From: Methanosarcinales archaeon
Lineage (GTDB): Archaea; Halobacteriota; Syntropharchaeia; Alkanophagales; Methanospirareceae
DNA: 7,363 nt
Direction: 5' to 3'
Assembly (NCBI GenBank): GCA_003661125.1
Contig: QMVO01000079.1
Location: forward strand, 1-7,363
In this document: positions 1 to 5,223 of the stretch, one piece after another
Layout: each line of letters opens with the position of its first letter
How positions within the stretch are numbered: position 1 is the first letter of the stretch
Notes under the pieces: model-generated
Database searches by the model: none
The model's input: only the letters and a program-made list of their open reading frames with translations
Told to the model about the DNA's origin: nothing
Made by a program: the position numbers and the translations under genes

Positions 1-918
1 ATAGCAAGCTTTATAGCCATAATATTCCGCTGCATAGTACGCGTTCTTGAAGATTTGTATGTACTTATCATCATCCTTAATGAGTTCATTGAATAGTTCG
101 TTTGCTTTTTTCACATCCCACGGATTTATACAAAGGTTAGGGAAGCATCTGCGACAGGCTTCTATCTCATTAGAACATACCGTAGGAATCGCTAATGCCG
201 CTGCATCAACTACCGCTCGCCCGTACACAGGATGTGGAAAGAGGTCCAATGCGAACTTCGCGCGGGAAAGTGTATCAATAACATCCATGAACGGTATATA
301 ACCAAAAACTTCATCGAACAACGGTAGAGTAGGAACCATACCTTTAGTATAGCCTATGAGTACATGATATATAGGCACTTTAATCTGCGCGAGCCAGAGT
401 ACATTCACCATCGGGTGATAGCGATGATAAAAGGTAGCGATATATGGCTCTCTTTCCTCTTTTTTGTGTTTGTCAAGGCATTCGATATCACACGGATGCG
501 GCATCACATAAACCTTTCTGTTAAGCAGAAGTTCTAAACAGCGAGCGCCCTTGGGCTCTACATGAAACGGTATATCTACATGCTTAAATACAGTTTTTAG
601 CATCGTCGGGTATTGGAAGTTATCGAGATTGGCAATTGTAAAATCTATGTTTGCCATGAGCTTTGTTGAGCTGTTTTTTAGCTGTTCACCTACATATTCT
701 AATAGTGCGAAGTTACCGCCTGTTAGATTGACATGACAGATATCGTACTCTTCTAAATCCTCTTTCCTTCTTAATAGCCTCACATCGCCTTTCGCTCCGT
801 ACCTCTCTACGCTCCTGCTCCATGACCATAGCCCTGTTAATAGGCATTCTTTTCGGGTGCTTACTCCTTTAACTGCTACATCATCGCCTATAAGGACATA
901 GGAAAGTTTCTTCGTCAT
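1..918 (-). CDS. GT-B fold glycosyltransferase (GT4-like), 3' end beyond window
   Basis: The frame is open from ATG 918 to the left edge: 306 residues and no stop, so the C-terminus is missing. The predicted role is cytoplasmic transfer of a sugar from an activated donor to a glycan, lipid or protein acceptor. An N-terminal Rossmann-like half begins with LSYVLIGDD (residues 5-13). A linker VYVMPHPCD (136-144) resembles the IPNGVD-type entry into the C-terminal domain. The donor-binding half holds YIPFMDVIDTLSRAKFALDL (207-226) followed by YGRAVVDAAALAIPTVCSN (232-250), the usual GT4 core. The EX7E motif is not canonical: D238 stands at the second Glu position and P230 at the first. The start is supported by TGAGGGG just upstream, overlapping the stop of the preceding small gene, which suggests coupled translation. 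It is the last visible gene of a divergent operon. Donor, acceptor and inverting or retaining mechanism cannot be told. Confidence 0.85.
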   Translation of the reverse strand, partial: MTKKLSYVLIGDDVAVKGVSTRKECLLTGLWSWSRSVERYGAKGDVRLLRRKEDLEEYDICHVNLTGGNFALLEYVGEQLKNSSTKLMANIDFTIANLDNFQYPTMLKTVFKHVDIPFHVEPKGARCLELLLNRKVYVMPHPCDIECLDKHKKEEREPYIATFYHRYHPMVNVLWLAQIKVPIYHVLIGYTKGMVPTLPLFDEVFGYIPFMDVIDTLSRAKFALDLFPHPVYGRAVVDAAALAIPTVCSNEIEACRRCFPNLCINPWDVKKANELFNELIKDDDKYIQIFKNAYYAAEYYGYKACY

Positions 919-924
919 AGCCCC

Positions 925-1011
925 TCACGCTGCAAATATTTCGTATCCATACAACAGAGTAATTGCATAAAACAGGAATTCCTCACCCTCTAATTTTTCT
1001 TCTTCCCCCAT
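925..1011 (-). CDS. 28-residue acidic microprotein
   Basis: A short reading frame from ATG 1011 to TGA 925-927 lies between the ribbon-helix-helix gene and the glycosyltransferase. It overlaps the 3' end of the former (990-1011) in another frame. An AGGAGAG Shine-Dalgarno sequence sits a few bases before the ATG, which is the best evidence that it is translated. The product has a charged N-terminal part (MGEEEKLEGEE) and a hydrophobic, aromatic C-terminal part (FLFYAITLLYGYEIFAA), too short for a confident membrane segment. It is in the same frame as the glycosyltransferase, separated only by TGA and two codons, so it might act as a leader that couples translation. I recognise no family. It could also be a chance frame with a fortuitous SD. 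Confidence 0.45.
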   Translation of the reverse strand: MGEEEKLEGEEFLFYAITLLYGYEIFAA

Positions 1012-1142
1012 TTTATCTCTCTCCTTTCTCTCTTCAATAGTTCATCAAGTGCTGTATCAATATTGGCGAATCCGTTCTCCTCTTTAAAAGCTTTAAGCGC
1101 TTCGTACGCTTCATCCGTTATGGTTGCGAGTAGTTTTTTCAT
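990..1142 (-). CDS. Ribbon-helix-helix-like small DNA-binding protein
   Basis: A 50-residue protein runs from ATG 1142 to TAG 990. The N-terminal strand MKKLLATIT (1-9) is followed by helix DEAYEALKAFKEENG (10-24), a turn FANID, and a second helix TALDELLKRERREI (30-43), with a basic end WGKKKN. This is the order and length of the CopG/Arc-type ribbon-helix-helix fold, whose members act as dimeric repressors or antitoxins that bind palindromic operators. No toxin gene is adjacent. It is the first gene of the divergent operon, has no Shine-Dalgarno sequence, and starts only about six bases after the predicted transcription start, so it is probably leaderless. An 18-base near-palindrome lies directly before the start, a natural place for autoregulation. 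The fold is assigned by eye; 50 residues is at the short end for the family. Confidence 0.7.
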   Translation of the reverse strand: MKKLLATITDEAYEALKAFKEENGFANIDTALDELLKRERREIKWGKKKN

Positions 1143-1148
1143 GGTTAG

Positions 1149-1166
1149 TAGTTATTATAATTACTA
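1149..1166. promoter_or_regulatory. Near-palindrome, candidate operator of the ribbon-helix-helix gene
   Basis: TAGTTATTATAATTACTA is symmetric at 16 of 18 positions (half-sites match 8 of 9). It lies between the TATA element and the start codon of the divergent small DNA-binding protein, covering the predicted start of its transcript. Binding here would block that promoter. The AT-rich composition raises the chance of accidental symmetry, so the operator role is inference. Confidence 0.4.
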
Positions 1167-1169
1167 TAA

Positions 1170-1180
1170 GTATATAAAAA
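1170..1180. promoter_or_regulatory. Bidirectional TATA element of the divergent promoter
   Basis: Read on the - strand the element is CTTTTTATATAC. Its TTTATATA core lies about 32 bases before ATG 1142, which predicts a start site near 1148 and a leader of about six bases. Read on the + strand the same bases give GTATATAAAAA. This predicts a start near 1200, about 25 bases before the GTG at 1225. One symmetric archaeal TATA box could therefore serve both units. The - strand reading is the closer match to the archaeal consensus. Confidence 0.6.
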
Positions 1181-1207
1181 GTTTTTTATTTATTCCCTGT
1201 ATTTCTT

Positions 1208-1229
1208 TTTACTGTGATGCCACAGTGAA
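1208..1229. promoter_or_regulatory. Inverted repeat over the SD and start codon of the coiled-coil gene
   Basis: A perfect six-base repeat ACTGTG-ATGC-CACAGT (1211-1226) extends to nine pairs with one T-G wobble (1208-1229). It contains the candidate Shine-Dalgarno bases GTGAT (1214-1218) and the first two bases of the proposed GTG start (1225-1227). As RNA it would form a tetraloop hairpin that hides the start; as DNA it could be an operator. Which applies cannot be told from sequence. Confidence 0.45.
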
Positions 1230-1497
1230 CGGCACCGAGATAAAAGAAATCATTAACGCGATAAGCGAACTGAAGAGCGAAGTTGCGGTATTGCGCGAGA
1301 AGAACGAAAGCCTATCGAAATATATCTTCAATGACTTAAAAAGCGAGATAGAGCGGTTGTGTATACAGGTAGAGAAGTGTATGAACGAAAGTGCCCGCGC
1401 GCGTAATAGAGATTTAAAATGGATGGTTGGATTGATGATAAGTTTCGTGATTGGGGTCATTGGCTGGGTCGTGGTTTTGTTGAAGACGATTTTGTGA
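1225..1497 (+). CDS. Coiled-coil protein with C-terminal membrane anchor
   Basis: The frame is open from further upstream, but that part is antisense to the small DNA-binding gene and lies before the promoter. I therefore place the start at GTG 1225, six bases after GTGAT and about 25 bases after the predicted transcription start. The product is 90 residues. Residues about 4-50 form a heptad-like helix rich in Glu, Lys, Leu and Ile (NAISELKSEVAVLREKNESL), then a basic stretch SARARNRDLK. A single hydrophobic segment (WMVGLMISFVIGVIGWVVVL) follows near the C-terminus. This layout fits a tail-anchored coiled-coil protein. XhlA-type phage lysis proteins share it, but so do many unrelated archaeal proteins, so a lysis role is only a possibility. 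It is first in the + strand direction, ahead of the virion genes, which have their own promoter. Confidence 0.65.
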   Translation: MNGTEIKEIINAISELKSEVAVLREKNESLSKYIFNDLKSEIERLCIQVEKCMNESARARNRDLKWMVGLMISFVIGVIGWVVVLLKTIL

Positions 1498-1502
1498 GAT
1501 TA

Positions 1503-1519
1503 GAAAAAGTTTTTATAAA
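1503..1519 (+). promoter_or_regulatory. Archaeal promoter (BRE plus TATA box) for the virion cluster
   Basis: GAAAAAGT (1503-1510) is a plausible purine/A-rich BRE, directly followed by TTTTATAAA (1511-1519). The TATA centre is about 26-30 bases before the start codons at 1543 and 1546, so the transcript should begin at or next to the start codon. No Shine-Dalgarno sequence precedes it. This is the clearest archaeal-type leaderless promoter in the window. Confidence 0.65.
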
Positions 1520-1545
1520 GAAATTCACAATAGCGTATTATAGTG

Positions 1546-1839
1546 ATGTACGCGACAATCCCTATAACGAGCGCGAAGACGGCGAATACTGATATAGAAA
1601 TACCGGGTGTAGAGGCAATAGAGATAACAAAAGCGTACAAATCCACAGGCTCAGATGGCAGTATCGCCGCAGCATACACCGAGCTGACAGTAGATGCAAA
1701 GGGTGATGGTAACGCATCCGCCGCGGGGCACATAAGGCTACAGGCAGACGGTAAGAAGTTCCGGGTGGGTGACGATTTGGATGCAAGCGACTCTATAATA
1801 TTATACTATACCGCGGAAGGTGAGGCTATAAGGGCATAG
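1546..1839 (+). CDS. Small beta-rich protein, first gene of the virion cluster
   Basis: A 97-residue protein from ATG 1546; GTG 1543 just before it is an alternative giving one more residue. No Shine-Dalgarno sequence is present and the TATA box is correctly spaced for a leaderless transcript. The sequence alternates short hydrophobic stretches with polar turns (IEIPGVEAIEITKAY, AAAYTELTVDAKGDG, IILYYTAEGEAIRA). It is rich in Ala, Asp, Gly and Thr and has no Cys, signal peptide or membrane segment, so a compact beta-rich fold is likely. I do not recognise the family. Its place behind the best promoter and ahead of phage-type structural genes suggests an abundant virion component, but this is inference. 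The next gene starts 16 bases after its stop. Confidence 0.75.
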   Translation: MYATIPITSAKTANTDIEIPGVEAIEITKAYKSTGSDGSIAAAYTELTVDAKGDGNASAAGHIRLQADGKKFRVGDDLDASDSIILYYTAEGEAIRA

Positions 1840-1855
1840 GGATGCAAGAGGTGAA

Positions 1856-2188
1856 ATGCCGATAAGCAATACTGGATATGGAATAGTACCGAAATACGCG
1901 GAAATAGATGTAGCAAGCGCAGGAGATAACACTATCGTAGCGGCAGTAACTGGGAAGAAAATTAGAGTCTTACAATATAGTTTAGTTTGTGGTAACGCTG
2001 TCACGGTTCAATGGAAATCATCAGGTGGTAGCACTTTATCAGGTGATATGTCATTTGCTGCCAATGGTGGTATCTCTTCAGCATTTTCACCAGCAGGTTT
2101 ATTTGAAACAGCAGCAGGTGAAGCTCTGGTACTTAACTTATCGGCAGGTAATCCCGTTTCAGGTCATTTAGTATATACCGAAAAATGA
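1856..2188 (+). CDS. Phage-type beta-sandwich virion protein
   Basis: A 110-residue protein with a very good Shine-Dalgarno site (GAGGTGA at 1848-1854) close to the ATG. The core IVAAVTGKKIRVLQYSLVC (27-45), VTVQWKSSGGSTLSGDM (49-65), AANGGISSAFSPAGLFETA (68-86) and GEALVLNLSAG (88-98) is a pattern I know from small beta proteins in phage tail and structural gene clusters. In those, an 'N-T-I-V-x-A-V-x-G-K-K-I-R-V' strand and an 'F-x-P-x-G-x-F-E-T' loop recur. The molecular role in such clusters is not established; a surface decoration or tail-associated subunit is likely. No signal peptide or membrane segment. It sits between the leaderless first gene and the 148-residue structural gene in a tightly spaced operon. 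Confidence 0.8.
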   Translation: MPISNTGYGIVPKYAEIDVASAGDNTIVAAVTGKKIRVLQYSLVCGNAVTVQWKSSGGSTLSGDMSFAANGGISSAFSPAGLFETAAGEALVLNLSAGNPVSGHLVYTEK

Positions 2189-2212
2189 ATAGTAGTAGGA
2201 GGAGAGTGAAAA

Positions 2213-2659
2213 ATGGGTGAACTTAGATGGACTGCGTATGATTCGGTTGTAACATATTTGAGCACAGAACTGGATTCATTAGCGAACGACAGTAATAAAC
2301 TCGGCTCGGCTATTGATTTTACAGCTTCAGGCACAGATCGCAAGCTGTATATGGATGTCGAGATTTATTTAGCTTCGATTGATTTAAGTGGGCAAACCAA
2401 TCCCGCAATCCATGTATGGTTGCTTGCCCGCACAGACGGCACGAACTTCGAGGATGGGTCGGATTCGGTAACGCCTGCGAGAGCACCCGATAAAATCGTG
2501 CCACTACGTGAAGTGAATGCTGCACAGCGTGTGTTTGCAAGGTTCTTGCTCACTACACCTGATCAAGGTAAACTACTAATAAAGAATAAGACAGGTACAT
2601 CTTTGGCATCGAGCGGCAACACTGTTAAATACAGATTATATTCTCAGGAGATAGTATGA
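2213..2659 (+). CDS. Phage-type structural protein, unknown exact role
   Basis: A 148-residue protein preceded by AGGAGG at 2197-2202, ten bases before the ATG. The pattern LSTELDSLANDSNKLGSAID near the start is characteristic. So are KLYMDVEIYLASIDL (44-58), VWLLARTDGTNFEDGSDSV (68-86) and a C-terminal GKLLIKNKTGTSLASSGNTV segment. I recognise this set from a widespread family of phage virion-cluster proteins, probably a beta-sandwich; no experimental function is known to me. The stop overlaps the next start as ATGA (2656-2659), so translation with the lectin-fold gene is likely coupled. That fits two parts of one appendage. No Cys, signal peptide or membrane segment. Confidence 0.8.
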   Translation: MGELRWTAYDSVVTYLSTELDSLANDSNKLGSAIDFTASGTDRKLYMDVEIYLASIDLSGQTNPAIHVWLLARTDGTNFEDGSDSVTPARAPDKIVPLREVNAAQRVFARFLLTTPDQGKLLIKNKTGTSLASSGNTVKYRLYSQEIV

Positions 2660-3495
2660 GCGTACATTCTCAGTATCGTGCAGGACTATGGCATCCATAT
2701 GAAAAGCCCATGTATGGTGTGCTTCTCAATCCATATCATCCACTCGCCCAAGGGCTTGTCGGCTGTTGGCTGTTCAATGAAGGAGGTGGCAATACCGTTT
2801 TCGATTTGAGTGGTAATAGTAATCATGGCTCGCTTGGGGGTGGCACAGCGAGTTATTGCCCGGTATGGACAACAGAAACTTTCGGTCCAGCTTTAAGCTT
2901 TGATAATGATTATGTTGATTGCGGGGATGATTTTACTGCTTTGTCCACAGAATTTACAATTGAGTTTTGGATGAAATCTTCAGATACTGTTCATAGCGGG
3001 ACTCCTATTTCTTATGCAACGACACATAGCGATAACGAAATACTCTTGCATGACTATAATGCATTTCTTTTGTTTGTAGGAAATGTTCAATTTTCTTCAG
3101 GAGTTTCAGCTACTGATGGTAATCTACATCATATAGTTTGGACATGGAAGAGCTCTGGAGGTGAGACAAAACTGTATAAAGATGCCGAAGTGGTATGTTC
3201 GGGAGTGTTACAATCAGGATATACGATTAATCATGGTACTGATAGAAGAATGATAATAGGGCAGGAACAAGACAGTGTTGGTGGAGGCTTTGATTCAGAT
3301 CAAGCTTTTTATGGTACTCTCTCGATTCTCCGCATCTATAAGAGATTCTTGAATCCTATGGAGATATGGCTATTATATACCGACCCATTTTGCATGTTCT
3401 ATCACCCGCTGGAAGCGGAACTGTTATATTCAGCCGCGCCGCCAGCCGGCATCGTACCGCAGGCGATGCATCATTATCGTATGTTGAGGACATAG
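2656..3495 (+). CDS. LamG/concanavalin A-like lectin domain virion protein
   Basis: A 279-residue protein starting inside the ATGA overlap with the previous gene. Residues about 32-240 form a laminin-G-3 / concanavalin A-like jelly roll. The entry motif GLVGCWLFNEGGGNTVFDLS (33-52) is followed by GNSNHGSL, then SFDNDYVDCGDDF (81-93), FTIEFWMK (100-107), HHIVWTWKSSGGETKLYKDA (158-177) and a last strand GTLSILRIYKRFLNPMEIW. Such domains bind carbohydrate or surface ligands, often with calcium. On viruses they usually sit on tail fibres or capsid decorations. The C-terminal extension (DPFCMFYHP, 243-251) is seen in other phage LamG proteins as a short tail after the domain. No signal peptide, so it acts on the particle and is not secreted by the host. 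The ligand is unknown. Confidence 0.88.
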   Translation: MSVHSQYRAGLWHPYEKPMYGVLLNPYHPLAQGLVGCWLFNEGGGNTVFDLSGNSNHGSLGGGTASYCPVWTTETFGPALSFDNDYVDCGDDFTALSTEFTIEFWMKSSDTVHSGTPISYATTHSDNEILLHDYNAFLLFVGNVQFSSGVSATDGNLHHIVWTWKSSGGETKLYKDAEVVCSGVLQSGYTINHGTDRRMIIGQEQDSVGGGFDSDQAFYGTLSILRIYKRFLNPMEIWLLYTDPFCMFYHPLEAELLYSAAPPAGIVPQAMHHYRMLRT

Positions 3496-3507
3496 GAGGA
3501 GTGGAAT

Positions 3508-4473
3508 ATGCAATTCTTGAGACAGAGCACGGCAGTGACCGTAAAAATTGGTCCGTTTATTGATGATACGGATGGTAAGACTGCCGAGACTGCGCTCACC
3601 ATCACACAGGCTGATGTCAGGCTATCGAAGAATGGTGGCGATATAGCACAGAAAAATGAAAGTTCTGATTGTACTCATGATGAACTCGGGATTTACAATT
3701 GCTCGCTTGATGCAACCGATACCAACACTGCGGGTAGACTTCAGTTGTGGGTTCATAAATCTGGCGCTCTCCCAGTCTGGCATGAATATATGGTATTGCC
3801 AGCAAATGTCTATGATTCACTTTTTGGCTCGGACAAACTCGAAGTTGATATCGTTCAGATCGGGGGAGAAGCACAAAGTGCGAGTGACCTAAAAGATTTC
3901 GCAGATTCAGGCTATGATCCATCAACCCACAAAATTGAAGGATGCAAGGTAAATGATGATATGCGCGGTACAGATAATGCGGCACTGGCAAGTGTATGTA
4001 CAGAGGCAAGGTTAGCAGAATTGGATGCAGCAAATATCCCCTCAGATATTGATACGCTTCTTTCGAGACTTACTGCTACGCGTGCAAATTACCTCGATAA
4101 TCTTAGCGAAGGACCAGTTGCTCTTGCTTCTGTTTGTACAGAGACAAGGCTTGCTCATTTAGATGCAGACATCTCCTCACGGTCTTCTCATTCCGCTGCA
4201 GATGTGTGGTCTGTCGATACGCGATCGCTTACTGACAAGGCTGGCTTCTCATTATCTGATGCAGGTGTTGATGATATCTTTGAAGAGGTCGTTGAAGATA
4301 GCACTACTTTCAGGCAGATGCTACGTATTATCTTTGCAGCACTTGCAGGTAAATCGAGTGGTGGTGGCACAACAACAGTAAGGTTCCGTGACATTGCAGA
4401 TACTAAGGATCGGATTACTGCTACTGTAGATTCCGATGGAAATCGAACTGCTATCACACTTGATGGAACATGA
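3508..4473 (+). CDS. Phage-type tail/baseplate protein with internal repeat
   Basis: A 321-residue protein with AGGAGG (3494-3499) overlapping the previous stop and eight bases before the ATG. The N-terminal domain (1-105) holds FLRQSTAVTVKIGPFIDDTD, KTAETALTITQADVRLSKNG and WHEYMVLPANVYDSL, a beta domain I know from phage tail and baseplate-region proteins. A stalk-like middle (110-245) has two near-identical units, LASVCTEARLAELDA (160-174) and LASVCTETRLAHLDA (206-220), plus SSRSSHSAADVW (223-234). The end (266-321) has TTFRQMLRIIFAALAGKSSG, then a beta hairpin VRFRDIADTKDRITATVDSD, a common end domain in this family. An oligomeric tail fibre base or adaptor is the likeliest role, from family context only. 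It closes a run of four close virion genes. Confidence 0.8.
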   Translation: MQFLRQSTAVTVKIGPFIDDTDGKTAETALTITQADVRLSKNGGDIAQKNESSDCTHDELGIYNCSLDATDTNTAGRLQLWVHKSGALPVWHEYMVLPANVYDSLFGSDKLEVDIVQIGGEAQSASDLKDFADSGYDPSTHKIEGCKVNDDMRGTDNAALASVCTEARLAELDAANIPSDIDTLLSRLTATRANYLDNLSEGPVALASVCTETRLAHLDADISSRSSHSAADVWSVDTRSLTDKAGFSLSDAGVDDIFEEVVEDSTTFRQMLRIIFAALAGKSSGGGTTTVRFRDIADTKDRITATVDSDGNRTAITLDGT

Positions 4474-4481
4474 TAATCATG

Positions 4482-4500
4482 CTACCTGCTCTTTAGGTAG
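4482..4500 (+). other. Perfect 6-bp RNA hairpin before the YW microprotein
   Basis: CTACCT (4482-4487), a seven-base loop, then AGGTAG (4495-4500) form a perfect stem nine bases after the previous stop. The Shine-Dalgarno site of the next gene follows immediately. No U-tract follows, so it is not an ordinary intrinsic terminator. It could modulate translation or mark an RNA processing site; chance is also possible. Confidence 0.35.
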
Positions 4501-4518
4501 AAAGGTGATAGTAAAGGA

Positions 4519-4650
4519 ATGAGCTTGTTGACTGCAGGATACTGGCCCTCGACATATTGGGCAGAAAATTACTGGAATGATGACTATTGGCAAGATTATG
4601 GCGAAGTTTCTTATGCTCCAGCTCTAACCTTGCTTGGTGTTGGACGTTGA
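4519..4650 (+). CDS. 43-residue Tyr-Trp pentad-repeat microprotein
   Basis: A small gene from ATG 4519 to TGA 4650, preceded by AAAGGTGAT (4501-4509), nine bases before the start. The product starts MSLLTAGYWP. Tyr-Trp pairs follow at residues 8-9, 13-14, 18-19 and 23-24, an exact five-residue spacing, with a final Tyr at 27; the residues between are mostly polar or acidic. The C-terminal third (APALTLLGVGR) is hydrophobic. Short proteins with the same opening and YW repeats occur in phage structural clusters between tail genes; their role is not known. The aromatic ladder could bind glycan or pack in an oligomer, which is inference. It fills the gap between the 321-residue protein and the next promoter. 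Confidence 0.75.
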   Translation: MSLLTAGYWPSTYWAENYWNDDYWQDYGEVSYAPALTLLGVGR

Positions 4651-4670
4651 AAAGAGAAAAAATATATGTA

Positions 4671-4685
4671 TAAAAATATTATAAG
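4671..4685 (+). promoter_or_regulatory. Internal TATA-type promoter before the zinc-knuckle fibre gene
   Basis: ATAAAAATATTATAA lies with its centre about 25 bases before ATG 4703, in a 52-base AT-rich gap. No Shine-Dalgarno sequence precedes that ATG (CACAAGCCT is the immediate upstream sequence). The spacing fits a leaderless transcript and a separate transcription unit for the fibre genes. Confidence 0.5.
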
Positions 4686-4702
4686 TTAAAAAGCACAAGC
4701 CT

Positions 4703-5218
4703 ATGACAAAGTATGCGAAGTGTAGTGAGTGTGGCTATGTAATTGCAATACCCGATGATAAGAATCCAAGTGATTATGTGTGCCCTAACGATGGGAATAC
4801 TCTAATTGATGCTATTGAAAGCGAGTATGGAGAGACATTTTTGAAACTGGGCGATACACCTTCTTCCTATTCAGGCTATGCTTCAAAATTTGTTAGTGTT
4901 AAGGCTGAGGAGGACGGCTTGTCTTTTTCCGATGTGCCTCCGAGTGGTGGATGGACATTAAAGCATGTCTCCACAAATTATACAGCATCTACAAACGAGT
5001 TTGTGCTTGCTGATGCCTCTACGGGTGCGATTACAATCGCATTACCATCACCAGCAGCTAATGCACGAGTCGCAGTCAAGAAGGTTGATTCGTCTTCAAA
5101 CAATGTCACTGTCAATGCAGGAACTGCGAACATAGATGGGGATACAACATTCACACTCGAAACGCAATATGAATCTTATGAGTTTTATTGTGATGGGTCA
5201 GAATGGTATATACTCTAA
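4703..5218 (+). CDS. Fibre-like protein with N-terminal rubredoxin-like metal knuckle
   Basis: A 171-residue protein. Residues 7-31 read C-x2-C-G-Y ... Y-V-C-P-N-D-G, matching a rubredoxin or zinc-ribbon pair of knuckles (C7, C10, C27) except that the fourth ligand position is D30. A linker LKLGDTPSSYSGYASKF (48-63) followed by VKAEEDGLSFSDV is typical of phage tail fibre proteins. The C-terminal 89 residues (83-171) form a beta domain ending exactly at the stop with SEWYIL. It is homologous to the end of the next gene's product. The N-terminus may attach through a metal site and the C-terminus may be a fibre tip or trimer cap, which is inference. The start is ATG 4703 with no Shine-Dalgarno sequence, apparently leaderless from its own TATA box. 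No signal peptide. Confidence 0.78.
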   Translation: MTKYAKCSECGYVIAIPDDKNPSDYVCPNDGNTLIDAIESEYGETFLKLGDTPSSYSGYASKFVSVKAEEDGLSFSDVPPSGGWTLKHVSTNYTASTNEFVLADASTGAITIALPSPAANARVAVKKVDSSSNNVTVNAGTANIDGDTTFTLETQYESYEFYCDGSEWYIL

Positions 5219-5223
5219 GTTTA

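Noticed and set aside
47..301. + strand frame of 84 codons at the left edge
   Set aside because: It is the complement of the glycosyltransferase, has no family features and no SD or promoter.
1063..1224. N-terminal extension of the coiled-coil gene from an upstream start at 1063
   Set aside because: The extension is antisense to the ribbon-helix-helix gene and lies across and before the shared TATA element, so it would not be transcribed from it; the GTG at 1225 has an SD-like GTGAT.
1536..1541. TATTAT as a bacterial -10 element before 1546
   Set aside because: No -35 element at proper distance, and it would leave no room for a leader with SD; the BRE/TATA reading at 1503-1519 explains the start better.
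3617..4033. 138-codon - strand frame inside the 321-residue tail protein gene
   Set aside because: His/Leu/Tyr-rich composition typical of an antisense frame; the + strand gene has a strong SD and a recognisable family.
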